A stretch of 64,000 bases of DNA from Stenotrophomonas maltophilia. GTDB lineage: Bacteria; Pseudomonadota; Gammaproteobacteria; Xanthomonadales; Xanthomonadaceae. The notes beneath the pieces are model-generated. The model made no database searches. It was given only the letters and a program-made list of their open reading frames with translations, and was not told the origin of the DNA. A program made the position numbers and the translations under genes. The stretch lies in NCBI GenBank assembly GCA_002363385.1, contig DEVL01000004.1, positions 255,766 through 319,765 on the forward strand. The letters run 5' to 3'. Shown one piece after another: positions 51,423 to 60,701 of this stretch (position 1 is its first letter; the number at the start of each line of letters is the position of its first letter).

Positions 51423-52292
51423 GTGCCTGACAACCTGCCCTCCGATTTCGCCGGCTTTTCGCGCCTCCCCGGTCACCAGCTGCTCAGCCTCAGCGGTGCC
51501 GATGCGGCCGCGTTCGCCCATGCCCAATTCTCCAGCGACGTCACCGCCCTGCCCCTGCGGCATTGGCAGTGGAGTGCCTGGCTGACGGCCAAGGGCCGCA
51601 CCATTGCTGTGTTCCAGCTGTTGCGGCTGGAGGATGAGCGCATCGTGCTGGTGCTCGCCGATGGCGACGCCGATGCGATTGCGTCGCAGTTGCAGCGTTT
51701 CGTGTTCCGCCGCAAGGTGCGGATCGAGGTGCGCGACGACCTCGCCGTCGTAGCCAGCTTCACCGCGCCGGAAGCGGCCTCCGGTGCCGCGATTGCGCAA
51801 CTTGCCGGTGAAAACCTGGAACTGGACCTGGGCAGCGATGCGCTTCCGCGCAGTCTGCGGATCGGTGCGGCCGATGCCATGGCCGCTGCGGCCGACAGTG
51901 CGGATATCGCGCTGGCCTGGCGCCAGTCCGACCTGCGCTACGGCCTGCCACGCCTGGATGCCGATCAGCGCGAACAGTGGACGCCGCAGCAGCTCGGGCT
52001 GGACCGCCTGAACGGGTACAGCGTCAAGAAGGGCTGCTACCCGGGCCAGGAAATCGTGGCCCGCACCCATTTCCTCGGCAAGGCCAAGCGCGCCTTGCAG
52101 CTGCTGCGGGTCGTGGAGGGCACGACCAGCGGCACGCAGGTGCATCAAAATGACGCCGCGATCGGCACGGTGGCCTCGGTGGCCGGTGACCTGGCCCTGG
52201 CAGTGCTCCCGCTGGAGATCGCGCCCGAACCGTTGACGGTTGGCGGGGTTGAAGCCGCCCACCTGCCCTTGCTGGACGGTCTGGCGCGGTAA
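51423..52292 (+). CDS. ygfZ: folate-binding iron-sulfur protein YgfZ
   Basis: A 289-residue GcvT-like protein that uses tetrahydrofolate to help build or repair iron-sulfur clusters. Signature KGCYPGQEIVARTHFLGK lies near residue 205. The GTG start (PDNLPSDFAGFSRLPGHQ) fits family length, but no clear ribosome binding site precedes it. It is divergent to the sdh operon, whose products need iron-sulfur clusters. Confidence 0.92.
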   Translation: MPDNLPSDFAGFSRLPGHQLLSLSGADAAAFAHAQFSSDVTALPLRHWQWSAWLTAKGRTIAVFQLLRLEDERIVLVLADGDADAIASQLQRFVFRRKVRIEVRDDLAVVASFTAPEAASGAAIAQLAGENLELDLGSDALPRSLRIGAADAMAAAADSADIALAWRQSDLRYGLPRLDADQREQWTPQQLGLDRLNGYSVKKGCYPGQEIVARTHFLGKAKRALQLLRVVEGTTSGTQVHQNDAAIGTVASVAGDLALAVLPLEIAPEPLTVGGVEAAHLPLLDGLAR

Positions 52293-52337
52293 GGGCAAGC
52301 ATCGCGGTCACCACCAACGGCCGTGACCTACCGCCCG

Positions 52338-52360
52338 GTAGTGCCGGCCGCTGGCCGGCA
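52338..52360 (+). repeat. GTAG-headed palindrome (SMAG type)
   Basis: GTAGTGCCGGCCGCTGGCCG plus GCA on the plus strand, the same sequence class as the copy at 44289-44311, between convergent ygfZ and the ABC ATPase gene. Confidence 0.82.
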
Positions 52361-52381
52361 ATCCCGTAACCCCTCCGCGCC

Positions 52382-53473
52382 TTACGCGTCCTTCAGACGC
52401 TCGCCGGTTTCCGCATCAAAGAAATGCAGACCCTGCGGGTGGATCGCCACGCGGATCGGCTCGCCCACCGCCGGCAACGCCTGCGGCGCCACGCGCATCA
52501 CCAACGGCTGGCCGCCACTGGTCATGTTGACGAAGATCTCGTTGCCGACCGGTTCGATGCCGTCGATCATCGCCTCGAACGCAGTCGCATCCCCGGCGGC
52601 GGCCGGCTGCAGATGCTCCGGGCGCACGCCCACGGCGACCGCCTTGCCGACCCAGTTCTGATCGATACGCGCCTGGCCCAGCGGGGCGGTCAGTGCGGCG
52701 TCCTGCACGGCGAAGCCGTTGTCGGTGCGCTGCAGGGTGCCGCGCAGCACGTTCATCGCCGGGCTGCCGAGGAAGCCGGCCACGAACAGATTGGCCGGAC
52801 GGTCGTACAGCGCCATCGGCGTATCGATCTGCTGGATCACGCCATCCTTGAGCACCACGATGCGCTGGCCCAGGGTCATGGCTTCGACCTGGTCGTGCGT
52901 CACGTAGATCATGGTGGTGCCGAGCTTGCGGTGCAGCTGCGCGATTTCCGTGCGCACGCTGTGGCGCAGCTTGGCGTCCAGGTTGGACAGCGGCTCATCC
53001 AGCAGGAACACCGCCGGCTCGCGCACCAGCGCCCGGCCCAGCGCAACACGCTGGCGCTGGCCGCCGGACATCGCCTTGGGCAGCTTGTCGAGCATCTCGG
53101 TCAGGCCGAGGGTTTCGGCCGCCTCGCTGACCCGCTTGCTGATCGTCGCCTTGTCGTGGCCGCGCAGCTTCAGGCCGAAGGCCAGGTTCTCGGCCACGGT
53201 CATATGCGGGTAGAGCGCGTAGCTCTGGAACACCATCGCGATGTCACGATCCTTGGGCGCCACGTCGTTGACCACGCGGTCGCCGATCGTCAGCGTGCCG
53301 CCGCTGATCTCTTCCAGCCCGGCGACCATGCGCAGCAGTGTGGACTTGCCACACCCGGACGGCCCCACCAGCACCATCAATTCACCATCGGCCACTTCGA
53401 AGGTTGCGCCCTGCACGGCCACCTGACCGTTGTCATAGACCTTGCGAACGCCCTGCAGCTGCACTTTTGCCAT
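52382..53473 (-). CDS. ugpC: sugar-type ABC importer ATPase (UgpC/MalK family)
   Basis: A 363-residue ATPase. Walker A GPSGCGKST, signature MSGGQRQR, Walker B VFLLDEPLSNLDAKLR, then the regulatory OB-fold domain (about 240-363). Such CUT1 ATPases energise uptake of maltose, glycerol-3-phosphate or other sugars. No permease or binding protein is adjacent, so it may be a shared ATPase for several importers. It is divergent to the Entner-Doudoroff operon. Confidence 0.88.
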   Translation of the reverse strand: MAKVQLQGVRKVYDNGQVAVQGATFEVADGELMVLVGPSGCGKSTLLRMVAGLEEISGGTLTIGDRVVNDVAPKDRDIAMVFQSYALYPHMTVAENLAFGLKLRGHDKATISKRVSEAAETLGLTEMLDKLPKAMSGGQRQRVALGRALVREPAVFLLDEPLSNLDAKLRHSVRTEIAQLHRKLGTTMIYVTHDQVEAMTLGQRIVVLKDGVIQQIDTPMALYDRPANLFVAGFLGSPAMNVLRGTLQRTDNGFAVQDAALTAPLGQARIDQNWVGKAVAVGVRPEHLQPAAAGDATAFEAMIDGIEPVGNEIFVNMTSGGQPLVMRVAPQALPAVGEPIRVAIHPQGLHFFDAETGERLKDA

Positions 53474-53605
53474 ATCACCATTCCAGTCCGCCCGGTCTCC
53501 GGGCTGTTATGCGGAACTGCCTTCGGCCCTCCCGATGGCAGGTCGATGGCGTGGTGCCGCATGACGGCGACCACTGCAATCGAATACAGTCTGCGCATTC
53601 TGCCA

Positions 53606-53619
53606 TGTAAACGTTTTCA
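53606..53619. promoter_or_regulatory. LacI-type operator in ugpC-zwf divergent region
   Basis: The palindrome TGTAAACGTTTTCA has the central CG and A/T-rich halves typical of LacI/GalR-family operators. It is the only such site seen in the 293-base region between ugpC and zwf and could control either or both. The remainder of the gap shows no other clear motif. The regulator gene is not in the window. Confidence 0.6.
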
Positions 53620-53766
53620 CGTGGCACTATCCGATGGTCGGCCGTGACCTGACTGCCGGGGAAGATGCGAAATCTCTCCCGACACCGGGTCGGCAGGCCA
53701 TCATGTCGGGCAGACAAGCTACCCCGCCCGACCCCCGAGAACATAGACGAGAAGCGATTGACAACG

Positions 53767-55233
53767 ATGTCACCCGGATCTGAAACTCGAGCGATGCACG
53801 ACACCCTTTTCCTGTTTGGCGCCACAGGTGACCTGGCCCAGCGCTATCTGTTCCCCTCGCTGCTGCGACTCCTCGGCGACGGCCTGCTCCCGGAAGACTT
53901 CAAAATCCGCGCGCTTGCGCTGTCGCCGCACGACACCGAGGCCTTCCGCGAAATCCTGCGCCCGCGCCTGCAGCAGGCCATGCCCATGGCTAGCCAGGAC
54001 GACATCCACTCGCTGCTGCAGCGCATCGACTACCGTTCGGTGGACCTGCGCAATCCCGAGTCGGTGGCCGAATCGGTGCATGACCTGGTCGACCGCCATT
54101 GCGTGAGCTACCTGGCGATTCCACCGGGCCTGTACATCTCCACCTGCGAGGGTCTGGCCAAGGGCGGCGCACTGGCCGCTCCGCACCGTCTGATGCTGGA
54201 AAAGCCGATCGGCAGCGACAGCGCCAGTGCCGAGGAGATCATCTCCACCATCGGGCAGTGGATCGACGAAGACCGCGTGTTCCGACTGGATCACTACCTG
54301 GGCAAGGCCGCGGTGCAGAACCTGATCGCGCTGCGCTTCGGCAACACGCTGCTCGAGGCGGTCTGGAACCGCAACTACATCGAATCGGTGCACATCCTGG
54401 TCGCCGAGAGCGAAGGCGTGGACGGTCGCGACGCGTACTACGCCCGCTCCGGCGCGCTGCGTGACATGGTCCAGAGCCACATCCTGCAGCTGCTGTGTCT
54501 GGTCGCGATGGAACCACCGGCCTCGCTGGAAGCCGACCGCATCCGCGATGAAAAGGTCAAAGTGCTGCGCGCCCTGCGCCCGCTGGACGCCAAGCACGCC
54601 GCGCGTGACAGCGTGCGCGGCCGCTACACCGCCGGCACCATCAACGGCCAGCCTGCGCAGGCGTACCAGCCGCCGGAAGGCAGCGACGTGGAAACCTTCG
54701 CCGGCGTCACCGCGCATATCGACAACTGGCGCTGGAGCGGCGTGCCGTTCCACCTGGTCACCGGCAAGCGCCTGGCCGAGCGCACCACGCGCGTCGTGGT
54801 CAACCTCAAGCCCGTCACCCATTGGCTGTTCGAACGCCCGCACCGCGGCAATGCCACGCCGAACCGCATCACCTTCCAGCTGCAGCCGCAGGAAAACATC
54901 GAGCTGGGCCTGATGAGCTCGCTGGCCGGCCCGGAATGGGGCGCGCTGGAACTGCACCCGCTGGAACTGGAACTGTCCGTACCGACCGGCCTGCACCGCC
55001 GCATCGCCTATGAACGCTTGTTCCTGGATGCGTTCAACGGCAACCATGCCCTGTTCGTGCGCGATGACGAAGTGCGCGCGGCCTGGGCCTGGATCGACAG
55101 CGTCAGCGATGCCTGGAAAGCGGCCAGCCTGCCGCTGCAGCCCTACCCGGCTGGCGAGTGGGGGCCGCAGGAAGCGGCCGGCTTCCTGCCGGCCGATGTG
55201 GATGCCGAGGCCGGCCGTGGTGGCCAGGCATGA
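53767..55233 (+). CDS. zwf: glucose-6-phosphate dehydrogenase
   Basis: A 488-residue enzyme oxidising glucose-6-phosphate to 6-phosphogluconolactone, making NADPH. Rossmann motif LFGATGDLAQRYLFPSL and active-site RLDHYLGKAAVQN. The ATG of MSPGSE is used; another ATG nine codons later (MHDTLFLFG) is equally possible. First gene of zwf-glk-pgl-edd; it overlaps glk in ATGA. Confidence 0.95.
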   Translation: MSPGSETRAMHDTLFLFGATGDLAQRYLFPSLLRLLGDGLLPEDFKIRALALSPHDTEAFREILRPRLQQAMPMASQDDIHSLLQRIDYRSVDLRNPESVAESVHDLVDRHCVSYLAIPPGLYISTCEGLAKGGALAAPHRLMLEKPIGSDSASAEEIISTIGQWIDEDRVFRLDHYLGKAAVQNLIALRFGNTLLEAVWNRNYIESVHILVAESEGVDGRDAYYARSGALRDMVQSHILQLLCLVAMEPPASLEADRIRDEKVKVLRALRPLDAKHAARDSVRGRYTAGTINGQPAQAYQPPEGSDVETFAGVTAHIDNWRWSGVPFHLVTGKRLAERTTRVVVNLKPVTHWLFERPHRGNATPNRITFQLQPQENIELGLMSSLAGPEWGALELHPLELELSVPTGLHRRIAYERLFLDAFNGNHALFVRDDEVRAAWAWIDSVSDAWKAASLPLQPYPAGEWGPQEAAGFLPADVDAEAGRGGQA

Positions 55234-56237
55234 CGGTGGTGTCCCAACCGGTCCTCGTGGCGGATATCGGGGGTACCAACGCACGCTTCGCGCTTGCCGA
55301 TACCTCACTCGATGCCCCGCTGCAGCAGGACAGCATCCGAGAGTTCCGCGTCGCCGAATTCCCCTCGCTGGGTGAAGCAGCGCGCCATTACCTGGACGAG
55401 ATCGGCGCGGAGGCCAAACGCGGCGTGTTCGCTGTGGCTGGCCGCGTGGACGGCGACGAAGCACGCATCACCAATCACCCGTGGGTGATCTCGCGCATGC
55501 GCACCGCGCACATGCTCGGCTTCGACGAACTGCACCTGATCAACGACTTCGCCGCGCAGGCAATGGCGATCTCGCTGCTGCAGCCGCACGACGTGATCCA
55601 GGTCGGCGGCGCAGCGTGGGTGCCGGGCAAGCCCGGCCAGCCGCGCAACTATGCGGTGATCGGTCCGGGCACCGGGCTGGGCGTAGGCGGCTTGATCCTG
55701 CGCCACGGCCGCTGCTATCCACTGGAAACCGAGGGTGGCCACGTCAGCTTCCCGCCGGGCACGCCGGAGGAGATCCGCATTCTGGAGATCCTGTCCGAGC
55801 AGTTCGGCCGGGTCTCCAACGAGCGCCTGATCTGCGGTCCTGGCCTGGTCAACATCCATCGCGCCGTGTGCGAGATGGCCGGCATCGACCCGGGCCAGCT
55901 GCAGCCGGTGGACGTCACCGCGCGTGCACTGCATGGCGACCCGCAGGCGATGCGGACCGTGGACGTGTTCTGCGCGGTGTTCGGCGCGATCGCCGGTGAC
56001 CTGGTGCTGATGCAGGGTGCCTGGGACGGCGTGTTCCTGACCGGCGGCCTGGTGCCGAAGATGCTGGATTCACTGCAGCACTCCGGCTTCCGCCAGCGCT
56101 TTGAACACAAGGGCCGCTTCTCTTCGATCATGTCCAAGGTGCCGTCACTGGCCGTGATGCACCCCAGCCCGGGCCTGCTCGGCGCAGCCGCATATGCGGC
56201 GGATGTGGAACGCGATCTGCCGGGAGGCACCGCATGA
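55230..56237 (+). CDS. glk: glucokinase
   Basis: A 335-residue ATP-dependent glucokinase. Phosphate motif ADIGGTNARFAL, catalytic Asp region HLINDFAAQAM, adenosine part VIGPGTGLGVGGLI and TEGGHVSFPP. It overlaps zwf by 4 bases and pgl by 4, so its amount is tied to the Entner-Doudoroff enzymes. Confidence 0.95.
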   Translation: MTVVSQPVLVADIGGTNARFALADTSLDAPLQQDSIREFRVAEFPSLGEAARHYLDEIGAEAKRGVFAVAGRVDGDEARITNHPWVISRMRTAHMLGFDELHLINDFAAQAMAISLLQPHDVIQVGGAAWVPGKPGQPRNYAVIGPGTGLGVGGLILRHGRCYPLETEGGHVSFPPGTPEEIRILEILSEQFGRVSNERLICGPGLVNIHRAVCEMAGIDPGQLQPVDVTARALHGDPQAMRTVDVFCAVFGAIAGDLVLMQGAWDGVFLTGGLVPKMLDSLQHSGFRQRFEHKGRFSSIMSKVPSLAVMHPSPGLLGAAAYAADVERDLPGGTA

Positions 56238-56956
56238 ATACCCTGGATACGTCCGATCGTTTCACCCTGATCCGTCACGGCGATGCCGATGGCTGGATCG
56301 AGGCCGTGGCCGCTGAAATGGCCGCCGAACTCAACCGCGACATCGCCGAATTCGGCCGGGCGCGCATGCTGCTCTCCGGCGGCACCACGCCGGCGCCGAT
56401 CTACCAGGCGCTGGCCGAGCTGGAGGTTCAATGGGACCGGGTGGAAGTGAGCCTGGTCGATGAGCGCTGGCTGTCGCCACAGGATCGCGACAGCAATGCC
56501 TGGCTGGTCCGCGAGAGCTTCCTCAACCGTGCCGATGGCGCGCATTTCGACCCGCTGGTGCGGATCGGCAAGCCGCTGCCCGAATGCGTCTACAGCGCCA
56601 ACCTGCAGGCCCAGCACAGCCAGCGCCCGTGCCTGAGCGTGCTGGGCATGGGCAACGATGGCCACACCGCCTCGCTGTTCCCGGGGTCGAAGGATCTGAC
56701 CCGGGCACTGGAAAGCACCCTGCCCTACGCGGCGCTTGATGCCACCGGCTGCCCCGGTGCCAATCAGTGGCCGCTGCGCATCACCCTCACCCCGCATGGC
56801 TTGAAGCAGAGCCGCCAGCGCCTGTTGCTGCTGCGTGGCAAGCAGAAGCTGGAAGTGCTCAAGCACGCGCTGGAAAGCAACAATCCGCAGCTGTATCCCA
56901 TCCTCAATGCGATCGATCTCGACGGCGCGAAACTGCGCGTCCACTGGTGTGACTGA
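56234..56956 (+). CDS. pgl: 6-phosphogluconolactonase
   Basis: A 240-residue lactonase of the NagB/DevB type. Motifs LLSGGTTPAPIYQAL, LVDERWLS and GMGNDGHTASLFPG. It hydrolyses the product of Zwf. Confidence 0.95.
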   Translation: MNTLDTSDRFTLIRHGDADGWIEAVAAEMAAELNRDIAEFGRARMLLSGGTTPAPIYQALAELEVQWDRVEVSLVDERWLSPQDRDSNAWLVRESFLNRADGAHFDPLVRIGKPLPECVYSANLQAQHSQRPCLSVLGMGNDGHTASLFPGSKDLTRALESTLPYAALDATGCPGANQWPLRITLTPHGLKQSRQRLLLLRGKQKLEVLKHALESNNPQLYPILNAIDLDGAKLRVHWCD

Positions 56957-57001
56957 GTCGCCCCGGTGTTGTTCCGTTCGCCTTCTCATAGCCGGTAGCC
57001 A

Positions 57002-58918
57002 ATGAGCCTGCATCCCAAACTCCATGCCATCACCGAGCGCATCGTCCAGCGCAGCGTCGCCTCGCGCGCCGCCTACCTGGCCGGTGTCGACGCGGCCCTG
57101 CGCGACGGTCCGTTCCGTTCGCGCCTGAGCTGCGGCAACCTCGCCCACGGGTTCGCCGCGTGCGGCCCGACCGACAAGTCGCGCCTGCGCGGCGGCGTGA
57201 CGCCCAACCTGGGCATCATCACCGCGTACAACGACATGCTGTCGGCACATCAGCCGTTCGAGCACTACCCGGAGATCCTGCGCGAAACCGCACGCGAACT
57301 CGGTGCGACCGCACAGGTCGCCGGTGGTGTGCCGGCGATGTGCGACGGCGTCACCCAGGGCCGCGGCGGCATGGAACTGTCGCTGTTCTCGCGCGATGTG
57401 ATCGCCCAGTCCACCGCGATCGGCCTGAGCCATGACATGTTCGACGCCAGCGTCTACCTCGGCGTCTGCGACAAGATCGTGCCCGGCCTGCTGATCGGTG
57501 CACTGGCCTTCGGGCATCTGCCGGCGATCTTCCTGCCGGCCGGCCCGATGACCCCGGGCATCCCGAACAAGCAGAAGGCCGAAGTGCGCGAGCGCTATGC
57601 GGCCGGTCAGGCCACCCGCGAGGAACTGCTGGAAGCCGAAGCGGCCTCCTACCACGGCGCCGGTACCTGCACCTTCTACGGCACCGCCAACTCCAACCAG
57701 ACCCTGCTCGAGGCGATGGGCGTGCAGATGCCGGGCGCTTCGTTCGTCAATCCGGATACGCCGCTGCGCGACGCACTGACCCGCCACGCCGCCGTGCGTG
57801 CGCTGGAGATCAGTGCACTGGGCGACGACTTCCGTCCGCTCGGCCGGCTGATCGACGAACGCGCGATCGTCAACGCCGTGGTCACGCTGATGGCCACCGG
57901 CGGTTCGACCAACCACACCATCCACTGGATCGCCGTGGCGCGTGCGGCCGGCATCGTGCTGACCTGGGACGACATGGACCAACTGTCGCAGCTGATCCCG
58001 TTGCTGGCCCGCGTCTATCCGAACGGCGAAGCCGACGTGAACCGCTTCGCTGCCGCCGGCGGCACCGCGTTCGTGTTCCGCGAGCTGATGGAGGCCGGCC
58101 TGATGCATGCCGACCTGCAGACCGTGGCCGAAGGCGGCATGCACCAGTACGGCCAGGAGCCGGCACTGCGCGACGGCAAGCTGACCTACATCGATGGCGT
58201 GCGCGAGAGTGCCGATCCGGATGTGGTGCGCGGCGTGGCCAATCCGTTCGAGTCGCAGGGCGGCCTGCGCCTGCTGCGCGGCAACCTCGGCCGTTCGCTG
58301 ATCAAACTGTCGGCAGTGAAGCCGGAGTTCCGCACGATCGAGGCGCCGGCGGTGGTCGTCGATGCACCGCAGGTGCTGAACAAGCTGCACGCGGCGGGTG
58401 TGCTGCCGCACGATTTCGTGGCGGTAGTGCGTTACCAGGGCCCGCGCTCCAACGGCATGCCGGAGCTGCATTCGCTGGCGCCGTTGCTGGGTCTGTTGCA
58501 GAACCAGGGGCGCCGGGTGGCGCTGGTCACCGATGGTCGTCTGTCCGGTGCCTCGGGCAAGTTCCCGGCGGCAATCCATATGACGCCGGAAGCCTCGCGT
58601 GGTGGTCCGCTGGCGCGCGTGCGCGAGGGCGACATCATCCGTCTGGATGGTGAGGCCGGCACGCTGGAATTGCTGGTGGATGCGGCCGAGTTCGCGGCAC
58701 GCGAGCCGGCGCCGAACACTGCGCCGGCCGGGCACGATCTGGGTCGCAATCTGTTCGCGATGAGCCGCCGTCTGGTGGGTCCGGCCGATCAGGGCGCGAT
58801 GTCGATTTCGTGTGGGCCAGCAGCCGATGACGGCAGCATCTGGAACTACGATGCGGAGTACGAGCTTGGGCATGATGCGGCCGCTGCGGATGCGCCGCAT
58901 GAGGCGAAGGACGCCTGA
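57002..58918 (+). CDS. edd: 6-phosphogluconate dehydratase
   Basis: A 638-residue iron-sulfur dehydratase of the IlvD/Edd family. It has CGNLAHGFAACGPTDKSRLR, GGVPAMCDGVTQGRGGMELS, GTCTFYGTANSNQTLLEAMG and GGSTNHTIHWIAVARAAGI, with the cluster cysteines in these blocks. It forms 2-keto-3-deoxy-6-phosphogluconate. Follows pgl after 45 bases. Confidence 0.96.
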   Translation: MSLHPKLHAITERIVQRSVASRAAYLAGVDAALRDGPFRSRLSCGNLAHGFAACGPTDKSRLRGGVTPNLGIITAYNDMLSAHQPFEHYPEILRETARELGATAQVAGGVPAMCDGVTQGRGGMELSLFSRDVIAQSTAIGLSHDMFDASVYLGVCDKIVPGLLIGALAFGHLPAIFLPAGPMTPGIPNKQKAEVRERYAAGQATREELLEAEAASYHGAGTCTFYGTANSNQTLLEAMGVQMPGASFVNPDTPLRDALTRHAAVRALEISALGDDFRPLGRLIDERAIVNAVVTLMATGGSTNHTIHWIAVARAAGIVLTWDDMDQLSQLIPLLARVYPNGEADVNRFAAAGGTAFVFRELMEAGLMHADLQTVAEGGMHQYGQEPALRDGKLTYIDGVRESADPDVVRGVANPFESQGGLRLLRGNLGRSLIKLSAVKPEFRTIEAPAVVVDAPQVLNKLHAAGVLPHDFVAVVRYQGPRSNGMPELHSLAPLLGLLQNQGRRVALVTDGRLSGASGKFPAAIHMTPEASRGGPLARVREGDIIRLDGEAGTLELLVDAAEFAAREPAPNTAPAGHDLGRNLFAMSRRLVGPADQGAMSISCGPAADDGSIWNYDAEYELGHDAAAADAPHEAKDA

Positions 58919-58945
58919 GCTGACGCGGCGGTGCGTTTCCTGGTT

Positions 58946-59055
58946 GAGGCAGCGGGATGGCCCCAACCAGGACGCGCCGTGAACCCATCCATGGGGGCTC
59001 GTCAGCGCCATCCATGGCGCTGTAACGGTCCTGGTTGGGGCCATCCCGCTGCCTC
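58946..59055. repeat. 110-bp structured intergenic repeat, copy B
   Basis: Outer arms 58946-58973 and 59028-59055 are perfect 28-base complements. The core holds CGTGAACCCATCCATGGGG and the 20-base hairpin CAGCGCCATCCATGGCGCTG. Compared with copy A (38746-38854, reversed) the core is conserved while both outer and inner stems changed together and still pair. It lies in the 199-base edd-eda gap. Confidence 0.85.
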
Positions 59056-59117
59056 CGGACACACTCCGGCGCGTCGTTCGCGCTGCAGACATTGATGAAA
59101 AGAAGGATTGGAAACGC

Positions 59118-59777
59118 ATGAGCATCGCCGAACATCAGAAACGCGCTGAAACCCTGTTGAAGGCTGCCGGCATTCTGCCGGTGGTGACCGTGCATACGCT
59201 GGATCAGGCCCGTGCGGTCAGTGCGGCGTTGTTGGAGGGCGGGCTGCCGGCGATCGAGCTGACGCTGCGTACGCCGGTGGCGATGGAAGCGCTTGCCATG
59301 CTCAAGCGCGAGCTGCCGGATGTGGTGGTGGGTGCGGGCACGGTGTTGACCGTGGAGCAGATGCAGCAGTCGATCGATGCGGGTGCGGATTTCCTGGTCA
59401 CGCCGGGTACGCCGGCGCACATGGCCGATGCGTTGGCGCAGGCGCCGTTGCCGGTGGTGCCGGGCGCGGCCTCGCCGACGGAAATGCTGGCGCTGTATGC
59501 GCGCGGCTTCCGGGTGTGCAAGTTGTTCCCGGCCTCGGCCGTGGGTGGGCTGGCGATGATCAAGGGTCTGGCCGGTCCGATTCCGGACCTGAAGCTGTGC
59601 CCGACCGGTGGCATCACCGAAGATACGGCGGCCGAGTATCTGGAGCAGAAGAACGTGGTCTGCATCGGCGGTTCGTGGATGGTGCCGGGCGGTTGGATCG
59701 AGCGCGGCGAGTGGGACAAGGTGCGCGAGAGTGCGGCCCAGGCCGCGAAGATCGTCGCGCGGGTCCGCGCGCACTGA
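59118..59777 (+). CDS. eda: KDPG aldolase
   Basis: A 219-residue aldolase splitting 2-keto-3-deoxy-6-phosphogluconate to pyruvate and glyceraldehyde-3-phosphate. Motifs AIELTLRTPVAMEAL with the catalytic Glu, GAGTVLTVEQM, and the Schiff-base Lys in VCKLFPAS. It completes the Entner-Doudoroff path, but the structured repeat separates it from edd. Confidence 0.95.
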   Translation: MSIAEHQKRAETLLKAAGILPVVTVHTLDQARAVSAALLEGGLPAIELTLRTPVAMEALAMLKRELPDVVVGAGTVLTVEQMQQSIDAGADFLVTPGTPAHMADALAQAPLPVVPGAASPTEMLALYARGFRVCKLFPASAVGGLAMIKGLAGPIPDLKLCPTGGITEDTAAEYLEQKNVVCIGGSWMVPGGWIERGEWDKVRESAAQAAKIVARVRAH

Positions 59778-59780
59778 ACG

Positions 59781-59809
59781 AAAACGCCCGGGCATGCCCG
59801 GGCGTTTTT
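59781..59809 (+). terminator. terminator of the Entner-Doudoroff operon
   Basis: AAAACGCCCGGGC and GCCCGGGCGTTTT form a long palindromic stem with an AT loop region and a T5 run. It lies between convergent eda and the response regulator and could serve both. Confidence 0.88.
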
Positions 59810-59831
59810 CCATCCGCCACCAGAAGGCGGG

Positions 59832-60479
59832 TTACATCGGGCGTGCCGGATCCACCAGGCCGTACTGGCTGGCCATGCGCGCCAGCGCGATGTTGTCGTT
59901 GATGCCCATCTTCTCGAACAGACGTGCCTTGTGCGTGTTGACGGTCTTCGCGCTCAGGCTCAGGCGCTTGGCGATGTCTTCCTGGCGCAGGCCCTGGGTG
60001 AGCAGCAGGGCGACTTCCAGTTCGCGCGGGGACAGGGTGTCGAACGGCGAGTGGTTGCCTTCCACGTTCGACAGCGCCAGGTTCTGCGCAATGCTGTTGC
60101 CCAGGTAACGGCGGCCGAGTGCGGCATCGCGCACCGCGCGCAGCAGTTCCTGTGCATCGCAGGCCTTGCCGATGTAACCGGATGCGCCGGCTTCGAGCAG
60201 GCGCTTGGGCATCGGGCCGTCTTCGAGCACGGAGACGATCACCACGCGGGTACCGTGATCGCCACGGACCACGCGCTCGGTGACTTCCATGCCGCTGACG
60301 CCCGGCAGGTGCAGGTCGCACAGCACGACGTCAGGCCGCAGGCGGCGGATATCCGGCAGCGCATCTTCGCCGCTCTCCGCCTCACCGACGACCTCGATGT
60401 CGGTCTCGTTGGAGAGGATCATCTTCATGCCCGTACGCACCAGAGCATGATCGTCCACCAGATACACTCGAATCGTCAT
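59832..60479 (-). CDS. NarL/GacA-type response regulator
   Basis: A 215-residue regulator. Receiver domain with phosphoacceptor Asp55 in LCDLHLPG, and Lys near 105 (GYIGKACDAQEL); LuxR-type helix-turn-helix at the C-terminus (SPRELEVALLLTQGLRQEDI, SAKTVNTHKARLF). It resembles GacA/UvrY, which controls small RNAs with a BarA/GacS kinase encoded elsewhere. No kinase gene is adjacent. Confidence 0.88.
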   Translation of the reverse strand: MTIRVYLVDDHALVRTGMKMILSNETDIEVVGEAESGEDALPDIRRLRPDVVLCDLHLPGVSGMEVTERVVRGDHGTRVVIVSVLEDGPMPKRLLEAGASGYIGKACDAQELLRAVRDAALGRRYLGNSIAQNLALSNVEGNHSPFDTLSPRELEVALLLTQGLRQEDIAKRLSLSAKTVNTHKARLFEKMGINDNIALARMASQYGLVDPARPM

Positions 60480-60701
60480 CCGCCAACCTCGTCAAACACT
60501 GTGAACGGGGGCAAGCCTAGCCGCGGGATGTGTCGATCACAAGGAACCGGGTTCCCCATCATCGCGTTCTGGTCCGCGCATCACAGACGTGCTGTCCTGC
60601 CCCTCCCCCTGCGCCTCTCATCCTAGCCTGTTCCAAAGGGACAGCCTATCGATGCGGCCCGCCTTCATGCCGTTTTCGGCCAGTTTACCGCCGTAATGCC
60701 C

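Noticed and set aside
55715..59125. 1136-codon open frame opposite glk, pgl and edd
   Set aside because: Antisense shadow of well-recognised Entner-Doudoroff genes with low-complexity Arg/His/Gln content.
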